Part shown: piece by piece, positions 24,066-36,335 of the stretch
Position numbering within the stretch: the first letter of the stretch is position 1
Layout: each line of letters starts with the position of its first letter
NCBI GenBank assembly: GCA_950106755.1
Contig: OX467089.1
Location: forward strand, 21,805,345-21,869,344
Direction of reading: 5' to 3'
Length of the DNA stretch: 64,000 bases
Source of the DNA: Climacium dendroides
Taxonomy: Eukaryota; Streptophyta; Bryopsida; Hypnales; Climaciaceae
Position numbers and translations under genes: made by a program
The notes under the pieces: generated by a model
What the model saw: the letters and a program-made list of their open reading frames with translations, nothing else
Databases searched by the model: none
What the model was told of the DNA's origin: nothing

Positions 24066-26148
24066 CACTACTAGAAAATGGTGTTTAAATCAACAAAAAT
24101 TTAACAATTTTTTGTTGATTGAGATACTATATTGATTGTTTTAACAATTTTTTAAATTTGAACAAGCTAACAAAATGGTCAATGAATTTTTGTTGATTCA
24201 AATAGAACAACATCTAAATTAACAAAAAATTAACACTTTTTTGTTAAGAAGACATGTTTTTCACGTGCTGGTGATATAAAAGAAATGACTTTGGTGACAT
24301 AAGAGAGGAAAAGATAAGCTCTTTATATAAATGGGGTGATAAAAAATCAAAACAAACCATATGGGATATGTGAATCATTCATAGTCTTAATTCACATATC
24401 CCATATGGTTTGTTCTACCTTCTACCACCCCATTTCTATAAAGAGCTTGTCTTCTTCTCTCATCTATTACCAAAGTCACCTCTCTTCTATCACCAAATAC
24501 TAATTTTAAGAAACTTGTCTCATAATTTAACTATAAAGTCTACTTTACTTCTAATTAAATTATGAAGTCTAATTTTTGGTCTTGTTTAAATGTTGTTTTT
24601 GACCTACTGTGAGTGAATTTCACCTTAAGGTAAAACTCATTCACAAAATTGAGTCGGAAGAGAAGTGTATGGGACTCTTTAACCTAAACGCCTCCAAGAA
24701 ATGGACTCTTTTAATTTTTTGGTAGCATTTTCATGAATTGACCTTAAGTGGAAGAGGACCAACCCCCCTAAGTCCTTGAAAAACAAGCCCTAAACTACCT
24801 CAATCTCTTAAACAATGCAATCAAAATTGCAATCTTACAATGACAAGTGTAGAAAAGTTCATCAAAACCTCACTATTGGCTTCCTCCTAAGGCCATCGAA
24901 CACCCCTTCACTAAAACAGCTATCAACACCTCAATTCCATTCCAAATTAGGTGAAAATAGTCTTGTTTGGAAGCTAACTTGAAGGCGCATCTCCCCTCTA
25001 AAATCAGCTTCATTGACATTACTATGCTCTTGTAGTCGCTTGCCAAAGTCGCTGCTCCCAATCGCAGCAGTAGCAACCCTCTTTCTACAAATTTAGTCGC
25101 CCGACCTCGTCCTTGCTCCAAATGGGGCGAGTCATAGCTTTCTGAAAAGTTAACTTCAAGGCGTTCCATCCCTCCAAATTTCAACTCCATCCAAGCTTTC
25201 ATGCTCCCGCAATTGCTCGTCGAAGTTGAAGCTTTCAATTATAGCGGCAGCACTTTCTTCCTCAAACTTTTTTCATCTGACCTAAACAACCTCCATTTTT
25301 CACCCCTTTTCTCCCTCTCAAGGTGAAAGCCTACTCGACAAATTGTCTATCATCCAAATCTAACTCCTTGCAATCCTTGTTCTACCATCTTTTGTTCACT
25401 TTTCACAATATTCTTCACACCAACTTCCCAAAAAAACATGCACACCCAAAAAAACACAAGAGAGAGAAAGAGCTTTCAAAACCTAATTCGACTTTTTTCC
25501 TATTTTCCCAAGTTACTAACTCCTACTTACCTTCATCCATCCTTCATTTACTGAAAAATGCCTTTAAATTACTATTTTGTCTAATTTAGTGCTCCTATGA
25601 CTATGTAAGTATTTTCCTAATAGTTTTCACTTCAATAACTTTTTTGGTATTTTTATGTTTCTTCTTTACTCATAGTTTTCCATTCACGTTAGATTCATTT
25701 TGTAATTCTACGCTTGGTTTCCACTTGATGTTTTGTATTTTTATTTTTTATGTTTTTTAGTTAATAATTTGATCTAGGTTCATTTTTTATGAACTAAAAA
25801 GTGTTCAACCTAATGATTGTAGCTTACTTTAGGATATTAACATTTTTAAATTTAAAAACTAACATCTAATTTTTATATTTTCAATTATCATAAATGTGAA
25901 CCAATATGGTGGTTCACACCTACATGGCAGTTTGGATTGGATTGGTTTTTAGCTTGCTATGTGGCAGTCATTCATTGAGCAAATTTAAAATAAATTAATA
26001 TTATTATTATTTTGATTTGATTACCATAATAAAATGAACAACAGTTTTTTGTTAGGTATTGTCCAAGACAACACGATCACAAATACAAACGCCCTCAACA
26101 CTTTTTTGTTAATTTTTTGTTGACATGGTCGCTGTTTTTCTACTAGTG
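24066..26148. mobile_element. 2.1-kb non-autonomous CACTA element nested in the transposase
   Basis: Left end CACTACTAGAAAATGGTG; right end CGCTGTTTTTCTACTAGTG. The flanks are ACG (24,063-24,065) and ACA (26,149-26,151), a 3-bp duplication with one later change. Removing the element with one flank copy joins the transposase frame without shift, giving ...LSKN-NSLPKSFYEA, which confirms the borders. Near the left end lie repeated TCAACAAAAA / TTTTTGTTGATT motifs, and at ~24,286-24,478 a hairpin whose arms share CCATATGGGATATGTGAAT and its complement. The middle (24.6-25.6 kb) is GC-richer and has a 121-codon minus-strand frame (25,238-24,873) of unknown origin, possibly a captured gene piece. 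Confidence 0.88.
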
Positions 26149-26175
26149 ACAATTCACTTCCCAAATCTTTTTATG

Positions 26176-26211
26176 AAGCCAGAAGTCTTTTGATGGCCAG
26201 AAGTCTTTTGA
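26176..26211. repeat. 18-bp tandem duplication within the transposase frame
   Basis: GCCAGAAGTCTTTTGATG occurs twice in a row. It is in frame and repeats ARSLLM in the Transposase_21 segment. This is a small replication-slippage scar in already decaying DNA. Confidence 0.85.
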
Positions 26212-28359
26212 TGAAGTTAGGATTGTCCTACAATTCCATACATGCGTATAGAGATGAATGTTGTTTGTTCTGGAATGAACTACAAAATGCAACAGAGTAT
26301 TCTACTTGCCATAAAACTCAATATGTAGAGAACTCCAACCCCGTACCAATAAAAGTATTGAGATACTTTCCTTTGATTCCCTGATTAAGAAGAATATATA
26401 GCAATACATAGTTAGCGGAGCTCATGAAGTAGCATGTAGGTGGAAAAAGCAAAAACAAAATGATGGGATCTGTAGTGGATTCCAAAGCTTGGGATCACGT
26501 GAACAACAAGTGACAATGGTTTGTAAAAGAAGAGTGCAATATCAAGCTTGGCCTTGCATTAGATGGTGTGAATTCATTTTAGAACCAAAGCCTTAGCCAT
26601 TCAACTTGGCCTGTGATTATACTCAACTATAATCTTCCTCCTTGGTTGGTGACGAAAAATTTCTTTATGATGCTCACGTTAATCATTCCAAGGAAAGAAA
26701 GTGTAACAGAAAAGGACATAGATGTTTATTTTGCACCATTAATTGAAGAACTTCAAGAACTATAGATAGGGGTTGATTGCTTGGATGGATCTTGCAAGAA
26801 CTTAGAACTGAAATTATTCAAGTTCATGTGGACGGTGAATGATTTTCTAGCATATGGATTAATCTCTGGTCAAGTAACAAAAGGATATAGGACATGCCCT
26901 ATATGTGGGCCGAATGTAATGACTTGATGTTCTAAAGCCTTGAGAAAAAACATGTATATGAGGCACAAATGATACTTGCCAATGACTCATCAATGGAGGC
27001 AATAGAAGGGTAGATTTAATAGTGAAGTGGATGTAAGACCTCCACCAAGAAGAATGACTAGTCGAAAACAACTTCGTTATACAGAAGAGCGAGAAGAATG
27101 GTTGATAAAGTCTCGTAAAAATGGAGTAGAACAATTAGTAGATCCAATACACAAGCATGGAGTAAAGAGGACATGTCTATATGACTTATTGTATTGGAAA
27201 GTAAGTGTACATGGGGATTTGATATCTTATATAACTTCAAAGATTGCTTGTTGAAGTCCCAAAAAATAGAGCACTGTAAGTACATTTGTTGTCATGGAAA
27301 CCAAAGTATTGTAACTGGAAGTAGTCATATGAATGAAATGATTGAATGTAGTCATAATGTATGCAATTTATGACGTCCCAAATTCATTCTACAGGATCTT
27401 TTGATTTGTCACACATTGGACGTGATGCATTGTGAGAAAAACATCACCGACAACATATTGAAAATCTTGTATGGAGAGAAAGACTTTTTAGAGGTCCATT
27501 TGAACATGAAGGAGGTAGGTGTACGTAAACATCTGTGGCCTATACCTGGAAAGAAACTTGGGAGCGTTATATTACCTCGTTCATCTTACACATTTACCAA
27601 ACATGAACGTCAAGTCTTTGTAGATGGAATCTGTACATTGCAAATACCCACCCAATATGTGGATCGACTGAAAAAGCGTGTGCACATGAATAGAAGCATA
27701 AAGTGCTTGGAATCCCATGACTACCATGTTTTCATGCAACAAGTGCTACCACTTTATATTTGTATAATGCTAATAAAAGAAGTTTGCACAACTATAATCA
27801 TGTTGAATTGTGTATTTAGAAGGATATGTGCTAAGACCATTGATAGCAATGGTCTTGAAGAATTGAGGTCAGATATGGTAATAGTATTATGCATGTTTGA
27901 GAAAGAGTTCTTGCCATCTTTTCTTAACATCATGAGCCACTTTGTAGAAGAGATAGAAATTTGTGGACCCGTTCATACACGTTGAATGTATCCGGTTGAA
28001 AGGTATTTGAAGACAATAAAAGAATATGTCTGAAATCGGGCTCGACTAGAGGGTAGCATGGCTGAAGGTGATGTTGTAGTGGAAGCATTGGTTTTTTGTA
28101 CTGAATACATGCAAGAGTATACGGTGACTACCAGAAGAGTATGGGATGACAAAGAAGATTCGTCAATATATGACGAAATCTTAGAAAGTAGCGGACGAAC
28201 ATGCCACCTATCAAATGAGCTATGGCAATGGATTTACAAGTTTATATTGAACAATGCGGCACCGTTGGAGGAGTAGAGGAGTTAAGGACCTACAAAAGAA
28301 AATAATCCTCGTACTACATAAGCACATGAAGAATTGAATCTATGCACTTCAAATACTCC

Positions 28360-28545
28360 TACATGCAATTCTAACTATACAAAGTGATGTCATAACATTT
28401 ATGATAGTCAACATTAGTGTAATTACATTTTTGACAACAACTAGTGATTTGATTGCATTTGTAACTTGACCTAGTGATCTAATTGCATTTATAACTGCAA
28501 CGAGTATTGTAAGTGCATGTATGACTGTACGTAGTGTTAGATTTG
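28360..28545. repeat. Degenerate ~35-bp minisatellite
   Basis: About five diverged units with the pattern TAGTGAT-T-ATTGCATTT-TAACT follow one another just after the DUF4218-like stop at 28,274. On the minus strand this makes an open but meaningless Val/Ile-rich frame. Confidence 0.7.
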
Positions 28546-29450
28546 TATATGAAAATGAATTCATATGTTTAATTATTGAATGATGTAGGAGGCATGAAGA
28601 TGACATGTGCTATTGCGAAAGAGAGTGACAATAATATAGGCGTAAAAAACATCAGAGCCGAGTAGTATACTTGACTGAAATGTGCGACAAAAAGTTTCAT
28701 ATTTGGTTTCCAAAGGCAGTGCTATAGACTATAGAAGTCTGTACAAAAAAAGTAGACAAATATGTGAGGACTCTAATGTTACCTTCATTAAATCGAGCCA
28801 AATCATATCGTTTCATGTATGTGTTTGGAAACCACATTTGTATTCGAAGCATTGAGAAGCAATTGATAACAATGGACTCGGGAATAGTAGCAACCTTTCA
28901 ACAACTCTACCGAGCAAGCGTAAAAGATAGAAACATGAAGGCCTTAAAGCTAGAGTACGTAGGATGGGTGGAAGAAATCCTATCTATAGATTATAGACAA
29001 TTTGAGGTAGTGATACTTTATTGAAATTGGGTGGTTGCAAATACAAAGAGTGATGGGGCCACTATGAAGCATAATGAGTATGGATTCACTAGTGTGAACT
29101 TTGATAGATTGATTCTTTACTCAACATAGTTGTTTGCCTTCCCTTTGCACATTGAACAAGGTTTTTTTTGCATCAGACAAGGCTAGAGATGGATGGAAAC
29201 CAAGAGGTGTTTGGTTGTTCTCTAAATATGAAGCAATAGTTGAAGTGAAGTGCATATTCCTAGGAAAGACAACAAAGTTTCATGGACTTGAAGCCACAAA
29301 CTTGTATGAAGACCTCATACCGAAGACACACATCTTGTGTGATGTAGTGGAAGTAGAAGCCAATGTAGTTGCAATTGCATTGCAACGTCTACGACAGTAC
29401 GACAATACTGTAGATGACCTACAATATTGTCATGGAGATTGTAATTGAGT

Positions 29451-30061
29451 TCTAGGCCATGCCAAAAAGTATAATACATAAAGTTTTATTTCATATTCCA
29501 AATTGAGTATTTTGAAAAGCATTCTATTCAATACATAACATACAAGTATAATACAAAAGTATACTTGTCATCAAAGGAAGATGCCATACAAGGGATAGTA
29601 TATGTTGTATAGTAGATTGGACAATGAATGTACATGTGCAGAAGTTGGATTGGAGATCATGTCCTATCAATCAAATTCAATTGTCAAACTGTAAACATCA
29701 TTTGTATTTGCAAAAATTCAATAATGTGTATGTTCAATATGGTGATTATCTGAGAATGCCTTTGTTGCGTGAAGTACATTTGAAGGTCAAAATAAAATTG
29801 TTGTAAGGAAGTAGAAGAAGTTAAGCATGCATATTGAGATCCTTCCCTTATCCCTTGCAATGTAATTGACAGAAAATATTCCCTTTACTATAGTCTCATG
29901 TTGCGAACTACTTTATTTTTTTATACTTCCATTATAAATCATATGAAGAAGTTAAATCCATTTATGAAAATATAACTGTATGCTACCTCAAGTTTTTTAT
30001 GTCAATTTAATAATAGAAACAGTACACAATAAAGCATAACCTTTTTTTAAAAGGCATTTAG
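29451..30061. other. AT-rich 3' part of the decayed CACTA element
   Basis: No gene is supported. It holds a 60-codon frame without motifs (29,624-29,806) and ends at TAG (30,059-30,061), the left target-site copy of the next inserted element. Confidence 0.5.
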
Positions 30062-32764
30062 CACTATAAGAAAACTGTGTCTGCCGCGACATCGCAATTT
30101 GGACACCCAAATATCGTGCGTAACATCTTCTATGTCTGGACTGATGTCCAATTACATCGTGCTGTTGTGGATATGCCAAAAACATGGTACGTTGCATTAG
30201 ATTTGCAGGTCTAGCATCGTGATGTCTGAAAAAACATGTAACTTCAGAAGTTGACATGTGGCTGCCACCTAGACACAGGAAAGCCATTGTGTCATTTTTT
30301 CATCCATTGTCCGTCTATGATGTGGCATTTGACGTGTAATTGACATGGCATGCCACGTCGGTGCTAACGAAATAGGCTGACGTGGCATCCGCAGATGCGG
30401 GCGTGACATTTTTGAAGGCCACTTGCTTGGTCTGCCTAGCATTTTAGGATGTCTTCTGAGACATCACTGTGGACGTTCAGGTGTCTTAAATGACGTCAAG
30501 TGATACAGTTGTATGCTAATTGAAATGTCCATCCGAGCGTGTGGAGTTTACACATGCATGCTTTTTAAAGCATACCCTGTCATAGGAGATGACTGCTTGC
30601 ACAAGCTAGCACAAGTACATGCTGGGGTAGCAGATGGCTTCTTGCATTGTAGGATATCAACGGTGACGTCTATTTGTTTGATCTTCATAGAAGGAGATGC
30701 AATTATAAACACACTTATTTTTTGGGACATCTCCTGAAACGCATGTATGCATTGTATTGGACGTTCTAATGTTGTCAATGTAGTAATATGTTGTACACAC
30801 AATATAAAATATGCAATATATGGTATATCATATGCAATACAACTTATAAAATATGCCATACAAAATACACCATACAAAATATATATAACATGCCATACAA
30901 AATATACCATACAAAATACAATATATATACAACATGCCATACAAAATACACCATACAAAATATATACAACATGCCATAAAAAATACAACATACAATATGC
31001 CATACACTATATTTATCAAGTATATTGAATGGCTCAAAAATCTACTTATTAACTGATGGAAAGACAAGCCTTTTATACTAGTGGGGTGTAGGAGGCATGA
31101 CAAACAATATAGGATATACAAAACTAAAATATGAGCAGCAATATAAATACAATGATGCTTGAAATGATGTTTTAAAAAACATTTACATGTCTTAGTTATG
31201 TTTTTTTCGACATCATTGTAAACATTCAAAAGAACATTTGTAGTATGAAATTAGACATTTACATCAATGTTGTTTTAAACATTTGCTTCAACAATTTCTA
31301 AATTTTCTACAAATCTTATTTGTTGTTTATGATGTCATGATGAACATTTGCATGTCATTTCCAACATATATGGAGATGTCTCCTTGAACATTTAATTAAT
31401 AAAGTCACATTTATTAAATCTAGGTTGTTTGCAACATCAACTTCAATATAGTATGACACAACAATACATCCAACATGGAATTTCAATTGTAGATTATATT
31501 TTTGTCTATTTGGAAAGCTTTGATTCATTTCATTTGGATTTGTTATGAGAAAGTTATGGACATTTTTGTTTTTTAGGCAATTAGAGTATCTTCTTGAAAA
31601 AAATAACTTGTTGGATGCATTTTTGAATGCAGTTTTTATAATTTTTTCAAAATAAAAATTTCACGTGGTTTAGTTTACTTGCTAGAACAATCTCACCATT
31701 GGGATTAGTGCATTTTAATTCCATCTAAAATATATTAATATTTTAGATTTTCCTTCTATCTCATACCTACTTCTACTTAACAATTTTCTTAAGAATGAAA
31801 TTTAAGTTTTTTTTATTTTTTATTTTTTTTCCTAAACTCTCAGCTCAGTTTTCTACTATAAATATTTAAATCTCAAAACTTTGTAGTGCAAAAATTTTAC
31901 AAAGTCAAAAAATCTAGTCCCTCAATGCGCTAAAAAACTTGTTTTTTCCACTTTAAATCTATGCGGTCAAAAATTCTGAAATTTTTTCTACAATTTTTTC
32001 TACTTGTTAGGTGTAAGATCCTATAGTTAGATGTGAAAAAAAAATTCTTTTACTCTTTGCTATAGAAATGGCAATTTTCAATGTTTTCTGGCATAAAAAA
32101 GGCCTTGGTCCTTTAAGGATTAAGATGTCAAATATCTCAAAGTCCAAGAACACTAGAAAATCAATGAAACGCACAATGGATAGCATGTGGTTTGAAGTTA
32201 CATTCGTAGTAAGTACAAAATGTTGACGCTAGAAGTGACGTCAATATGGACGTCAGTATGTCACTTGTGACGTCCATGGAGACATCCAAGATCGGAACAT
32301 GGATAGGCCAAGTATGCTGACGTGGCATGCTACGTCATCACCCATGTCCACGTCACACAATTTTCACCTCATCATGCCACGTCAGATGCCACATAAGCTT
32401 TTAGGAGTCATTATTAATCCGTTGTCCTCTTTTTAACCTTGGGTAGTCACTTTACCTCTGACCGCAACAAAATTCTAAATTAACTTCTGAGCTAAGTTTG
32501 ACCAAAGATGGTGACGTGGCTGAACATGTTATTGTGGACATCCTTGGAAACATTTGGTGTCCACTTGGATGTCTTACATTGCATTATTATTTTTTGTAGC
32601 ATCAGTATGCTGTGACTGAAATCTAGCAATGCTATCGAAGACATCAGAGCAAAATCTTCACTTTTTCGGCCTAACACCCCAACATCTTCTGCGACGTATT
32701 GTGTTTTCACGGACATACGTCGTTTTTGGCTAGATATCCAAGCAGACATAGTTTTCTTATAATG
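30062..32764. mobile_element. 2.7-kb non-autonomous CACTA element
   Basis: The left terminus CACTATAAGAAAACTGTGTC and the inverted right terminus (starting CATTATAAGAAAACTATGTC when read from the right) match over ~23 bp with two differences. Both sides are flanked by TAG (30,059-30,061 and 32,765-32,767), the 3-bp duplication expected of CACTA elements. Both ends are crowded with ACGTC / GACGT / TGACGTGGCAT motifs (30.1-30.5 and 32.2-32.75 kb), a likely transposase-binding subterminal array. The interior contains a minisatellite and an older dispersed repeat (31.5-32.1 kb, also near 44.2-44.6 kb). No transposase frame is present. Confidence 0.9.
30790..31010. repeat. ~37-44-bp minisatellite, about four units
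   Basis: Units built on ATGCCATACAAAATACACCA and TACAAAATATATA-AAC repeat about four times from 30,852, with a looser ATAAAATATGCAATATATGG lead-in. The long open frames on both strands here arise from this repeat and are not genes. Confidence 0.88.
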
Positions 32765-32904
32765 TAGTGAAGTCATGCACACACTTCGAAGAATGACCGC
32801 AGGGACTGAATACAACGAAAAAACGTGCGGAAAAAATTTGGATTGCTTAGCTTTTTCTTGGGCTACCCCAAAAGAAAAAAGAATAATAATAGAAAAATAA
32901 GAAT

Positions 32905-33486
32905 GCAGAGTATGACTATAAAAAAAAGGTGAGTGTAGAATAAGACTAAAGCAAAATTATGACTAAGCACTCACCTACTACTAGAACTTTCCAAATTATC
33001 ATCATGGTACCTCTAAAAGAGAAGGTCACTAATTAGGAAATATTACTAACAAAAAAAGATGACTGCAAAGTATGACTAACAAAAAATATGACTACAAAAT
33101 ATGACTGCAAAATATGACTAAAGCAAAATTGTGACTCAGTACTCACCTACCACTAGAATTGCCCAAATTTTCATCACACTACCTGGAAAAAAAATCACTA
33201 CCAAGGAAATATGACTACAAAATATAACTGAAGGAAAAATATGATTGGTAATATGATTGAGCATTCCCTAAACATGTTCCCACTCATTCCCTATGAAATG
33301 CTTTGGTGTTCTCCATGGACGTATAGTATACATATATAAAGTACAAAGTCAAAATATAACTAGTAGTCATATTTTATAGTCATATTTCTACAGAAGGTTT
33401 TGGCCTCCAAAAATATGACTATAAACAGTCGCTAGTCATCTTCAATCATAATTCTACAGTCATAAAACACTGCCATTGTTGTAGTG
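32905..33486. repeat. TATGACT motif array ending in a CACTA-like terminus
   Basis: More than fifteen TATGACT/AGTCATA motifs are spread over ~550 bp, mainly TATGACT in the left part and AGTCATA towards the right. A ~176-bp tandem duplication is included: AAGCAAAATTATGACTAAGC at about 32,950 and AAGCAAAATTGTGACTCAGT at about 33,121. The stretch ends ATTGTTGTAGTG at 33,486, the inverse of CACTACAACAAT. This looks like the subterminal and terminal part of a CACTA element, possibly the right end of the decayed transposase-bearing one. The matching left end was not found. Confidence 0.6.
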
Positions 33487-33489
33487 AAA

Positions 33490-35480
33490 ATTGAATTTAT
33501 TCTTCAAATGTTGTATGAAATTAGGGTAACAAGATATAAATGTAACAAAAGAATTGTGTCTAGTGCGTATGTACAAAGAGGAAAAAGTGCATAGAAGTTT
33601 GAAATGTCCACAATTGAAATGGGTAGAAGATGGTCCTACATCATACAAGGTTTTAGAGATAGCATAAATTTTGACAATTGTTCATGTTATTCCAAACTTT
33701 CAAGAAGATGGGCATTTTTTTTGAACACTTTTAAATTTTAAATAGAAATTACATTTCACATAGAGACACTAAAGCATTATTGTGTGCATGTTATATAATT
33801 TGCATATTTTTTTTAATTGATCATAGCAAATGTTGCATAAAATACGTGAACTGCAATTGTACAAATAATTATTGAAAATCATGATTCTCATTCTTCTTTT
33901 TGAACCAAACTTCATCAAAGTTGCAAAAATAACATTGTATCGCACTTTTGTGTTTTGCCGTTTCCTCATTTGGACATTTAGAAGTTAACCCTAAGAGAGT
34001 GGAATCTTCACTTGGACAATTATAAAAACGGATACATTCGAACATTGTAAACTTTAAGTTTCATATTTTAATGTGTTTAGTGAAGTTGAAGGATTTCAAT
34101 AGCCTGGTGGGAATTAATTTTTTTTTCATAAACCCCTAAAGTACAAAGCTTTTTTCCATAGAATTCACCTAAAACTACCATTTTTAGAACAAAGAAGAGA
34201 AAACTTTAATTTTTAATTTTTTTACATATCTAACCATAGAATCTTATACTACACTAGCATAAGAATGTGTGGAAAATATTTTAGAAACTCTCACTTCATA
34301 CATAGTAGGATATTTGTATTTAAAGTAAAGAAAACAAGTTTTTCTGGCATCTTTATTTAATAGTTTTTTTGGCTTTGAATCTTCTTAACTTAAAGTTTTT
34401 GCACTATAGATTTTGGTTTTATAATTTTTTATATTGTAAGTCATTAAAAAATTGTTAGGTAGAAGTAGGTTCAAGAGTGAATGGATAACTAAACCGTTAA
34501 TAGCTTTAAGATAGAATTGAAATACAATAATACCAATGGTGAGATTTTTCTAAAAAGCAAACTTAACCAAGCGGTGCTCCTTGGAAATCCCCCCCAAATC
34601 TAGTTTTGAATATTCCAAAGTTATACTTTTAAAAAGGCTCTACAACTCAAAGTTTTTAGAATAGTAGGAATGCATCAAACTCTATCTATAGTGTGAAATT
34701 GGTTTCTAAAGTGTTACATTTAGCCTTTATTTGGAACATTTTATCCAACAACAAGATCATTTTGGTATGGAAATAGTAGTAAACAATCTATGATTTTATT
34801 TTATTTGCAAAAGTATTGAAAATTGAATTAAATAAAGGACTTCAAAGTTTATTGTAGAGTAGAAAGTCCATAACTGCTAGCAAACTAGAAATCCTCATAA
34901 CTTTCACCTCACTAATCAAAATGAAAATGTTGAAAGCTTTCTACCTACAAATAAATCTAATGAACCAATTTCAAATTCTAATTTTTGAAAAAAATAATTT
35001 TATTAATCTACTCAAGTTGTCCAAGTTGAAAAATGAACAAGTTATTACACAATAACTTGTTAACCATGTAGTCAAAAGCTGTAAAAATTATTGGGTCTTA
35101 AAGCTACTCCTTGTCCATATGATATTGTGTGCAAGTTTCAAAGAAAAAATAAAATTTCTACTCACATGTACTTACCCCCAATAATTATGTTCCCTAAAAC
35201 ACAAAGTTTGTCCTTTAGCGATTAATTAGTTTCTTAGTAATAATATTTTTCAAAATAAAATTATTTTCTAATTTTTTTCTTTATGAAGAGAAGTGAAGTG
35301 AAAGAAGTAATCCTTTATCCTATCTTTTTTTAAATTGTTTATTAGAAGATAAAAATATAAAACCTTGAACCAACTTTGCACTCCATTAGTGATTAGTATT
35401 TTCATGTAATCTTGTCTAAAATACCTATCTAATTGAACTGATTGAGTGCCTAAAATTAGTCTTATATAGTGAAGTTCATC
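33490..35480. other. AT-rich dispersed repeat sequence, no gene
   Basis: No coding locus. The part at 34,430-35,200 matches 57,400-57,800 at moderate identity; both have TAAATAAAGGACTTCAAAGT, then a CTCATAA--TCACCTCA-TAAT-like stretch, then AAAGCTTTC. It is one of several copies of a dispersed repeat in this genome. Confidence 0.6.
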
Positions 35481-35484
35481 CAAA

Positions 35485-35865
35485 ATTTTACTTTAGTAGC
35501 AGTAATAGTGTATTGCATTATGATTACTGTTGTATTAAATCAATATAGTATTTTATACTTTATTGCAATACACTATGAATATATGTATAGTATTATTAAA
35601 ATGCAGTATTGTAAGAGGATGAAATTTATATGTTATTGTTCCTTTACTTTAATAGAACTAATGCAGTACTACAACAATATTGATAATATGATTGTTTTTC
35701 TTCACTTTGAACTTGTAATATCATTAAATAATAACCACCATCCTTTATAGTAATACAATATTAATAGAATATAAATGCAATATTAGAATACTTTTTAAAA
35801 ATAATTATTGTTTGCGTATTAACGCAGTACTATTTGCAGTACTACGAAAATATTGTCTAGTACTT
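35485..35865. repeat. Second zone of TATTGCAATA / GCAGTACT motifs
   Basis: Recurring motifs AGTAATAGTG, TATTGCAATACA, GCAGTATTG, GCAGTACTA and GCAGTACTACGAAAATA appear in both orientations, matching the zone at 9.5-10.0 kb. It directly precedes the GC shift that opens the tandem-array locus. Confidence 0.5.
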
Positions 35866-36335
35866 GCATCAATACAGACGGATGTACTGGCGGATTTATT
35901 CATCCACAAATATCCATCCGTCTTCGTCGACGCTTCATCCACTCCAAGCCGCCGCCCGTGAGCTGGCGGACTTGGCTAAAAATCTTCCTTTTTCCTAGAT
36001 ACTTGGCCAGGAAGCAACGTTGCTGTGTCATTGTAACCGTCTTCCACACGTCCAGCTGACCTTGCTTGACGCTTTCGTTTCTGGCGGCGGATGCCGAGTT
36101 CTTTTTCTCGATCGTTCTGGACTCTTCTTGTTGCTACAAAAAAAGTTTCTAAGGCAATTGATCTTTGAACCAAGAGTTTTGGTGGAGTTTGCTGAGAACG
36201 GCGACGATGGCGGGTTTGTTGGAGCGGAATCGACGCCGCTTTGGTGAATTTGGCTTTGATTGCAATCTGCCTTGTGCTTTTCAGGCATCAAGTCTTGTTT
36301 CTCCCGTGTGCTGTTGCTTCATGGACGATGTTATG
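35866..36335. other. GC-rich leader of the tandem-array locus
   Basis: GC rises sharply at about 35,866 (for example CCGCCGCCCGTGAGCTGGCGG near 35,951), much like the GC-rich leader at 58.8-59.2 kb. Short overlapping frames on both strands carry no family motif. By analogy it may be a promoter-proximal transcribed leader, but no TATA box or clear start could be assigned. Confidence 0.4.

Larger units (their letters stand above)
23774..29450 (+). pseudogene. Decayed CACTA (En/Spm) TNP2-type transposase region
   Basis: Stop-broken pieces follow the TNP2/Transposase_21 order. 23,774-24,065: N-terminal part ending in FVDELLRLLTE. 26,149-26,384: NSLPKSFYEA, then LGLSYNSIHAYRDECCLFWN and KVLRYFPLIP. 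26,590-27,110: WPVIILNYNLPPW, then IDVYFAPLIEELQEL, WTVNDFLAYG, YRTCPICG and VRPPPRRM. 27,401-27,985: LDVMHCEKNITDNIL, then a DUF4218-like part with CLESHDYHVFMQQVLP and EEIEICGPVHTR, continuing to 28,276 as MYPVERYLKT...EGSMAEGDVVVEALVFCTEY. 28,620-29,300: DUF4216-like, with VGWVEEILSIDYRQFEVVIL and HNEYGFTSVNFDRLI. Stops occur at many points and a 2.1-kb element is inserted, so it cannot encode an active enzyme. Such transposases bind subterminal repeats and cut at CACTA ends; this copy is dead. Confidence 0.9.

Noticed and set aside
24873..25238. 121-codon minus-strand frame as a gene of the nested CACTA element
   Set aside because: No recognisable domain or splice partner; noted only as a possible captured fragment.
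30548..31229. Long overlapping frames of up to 151 codons on both strands
   Set aside because: They are translations of the CATACAAAATA minisatellite.
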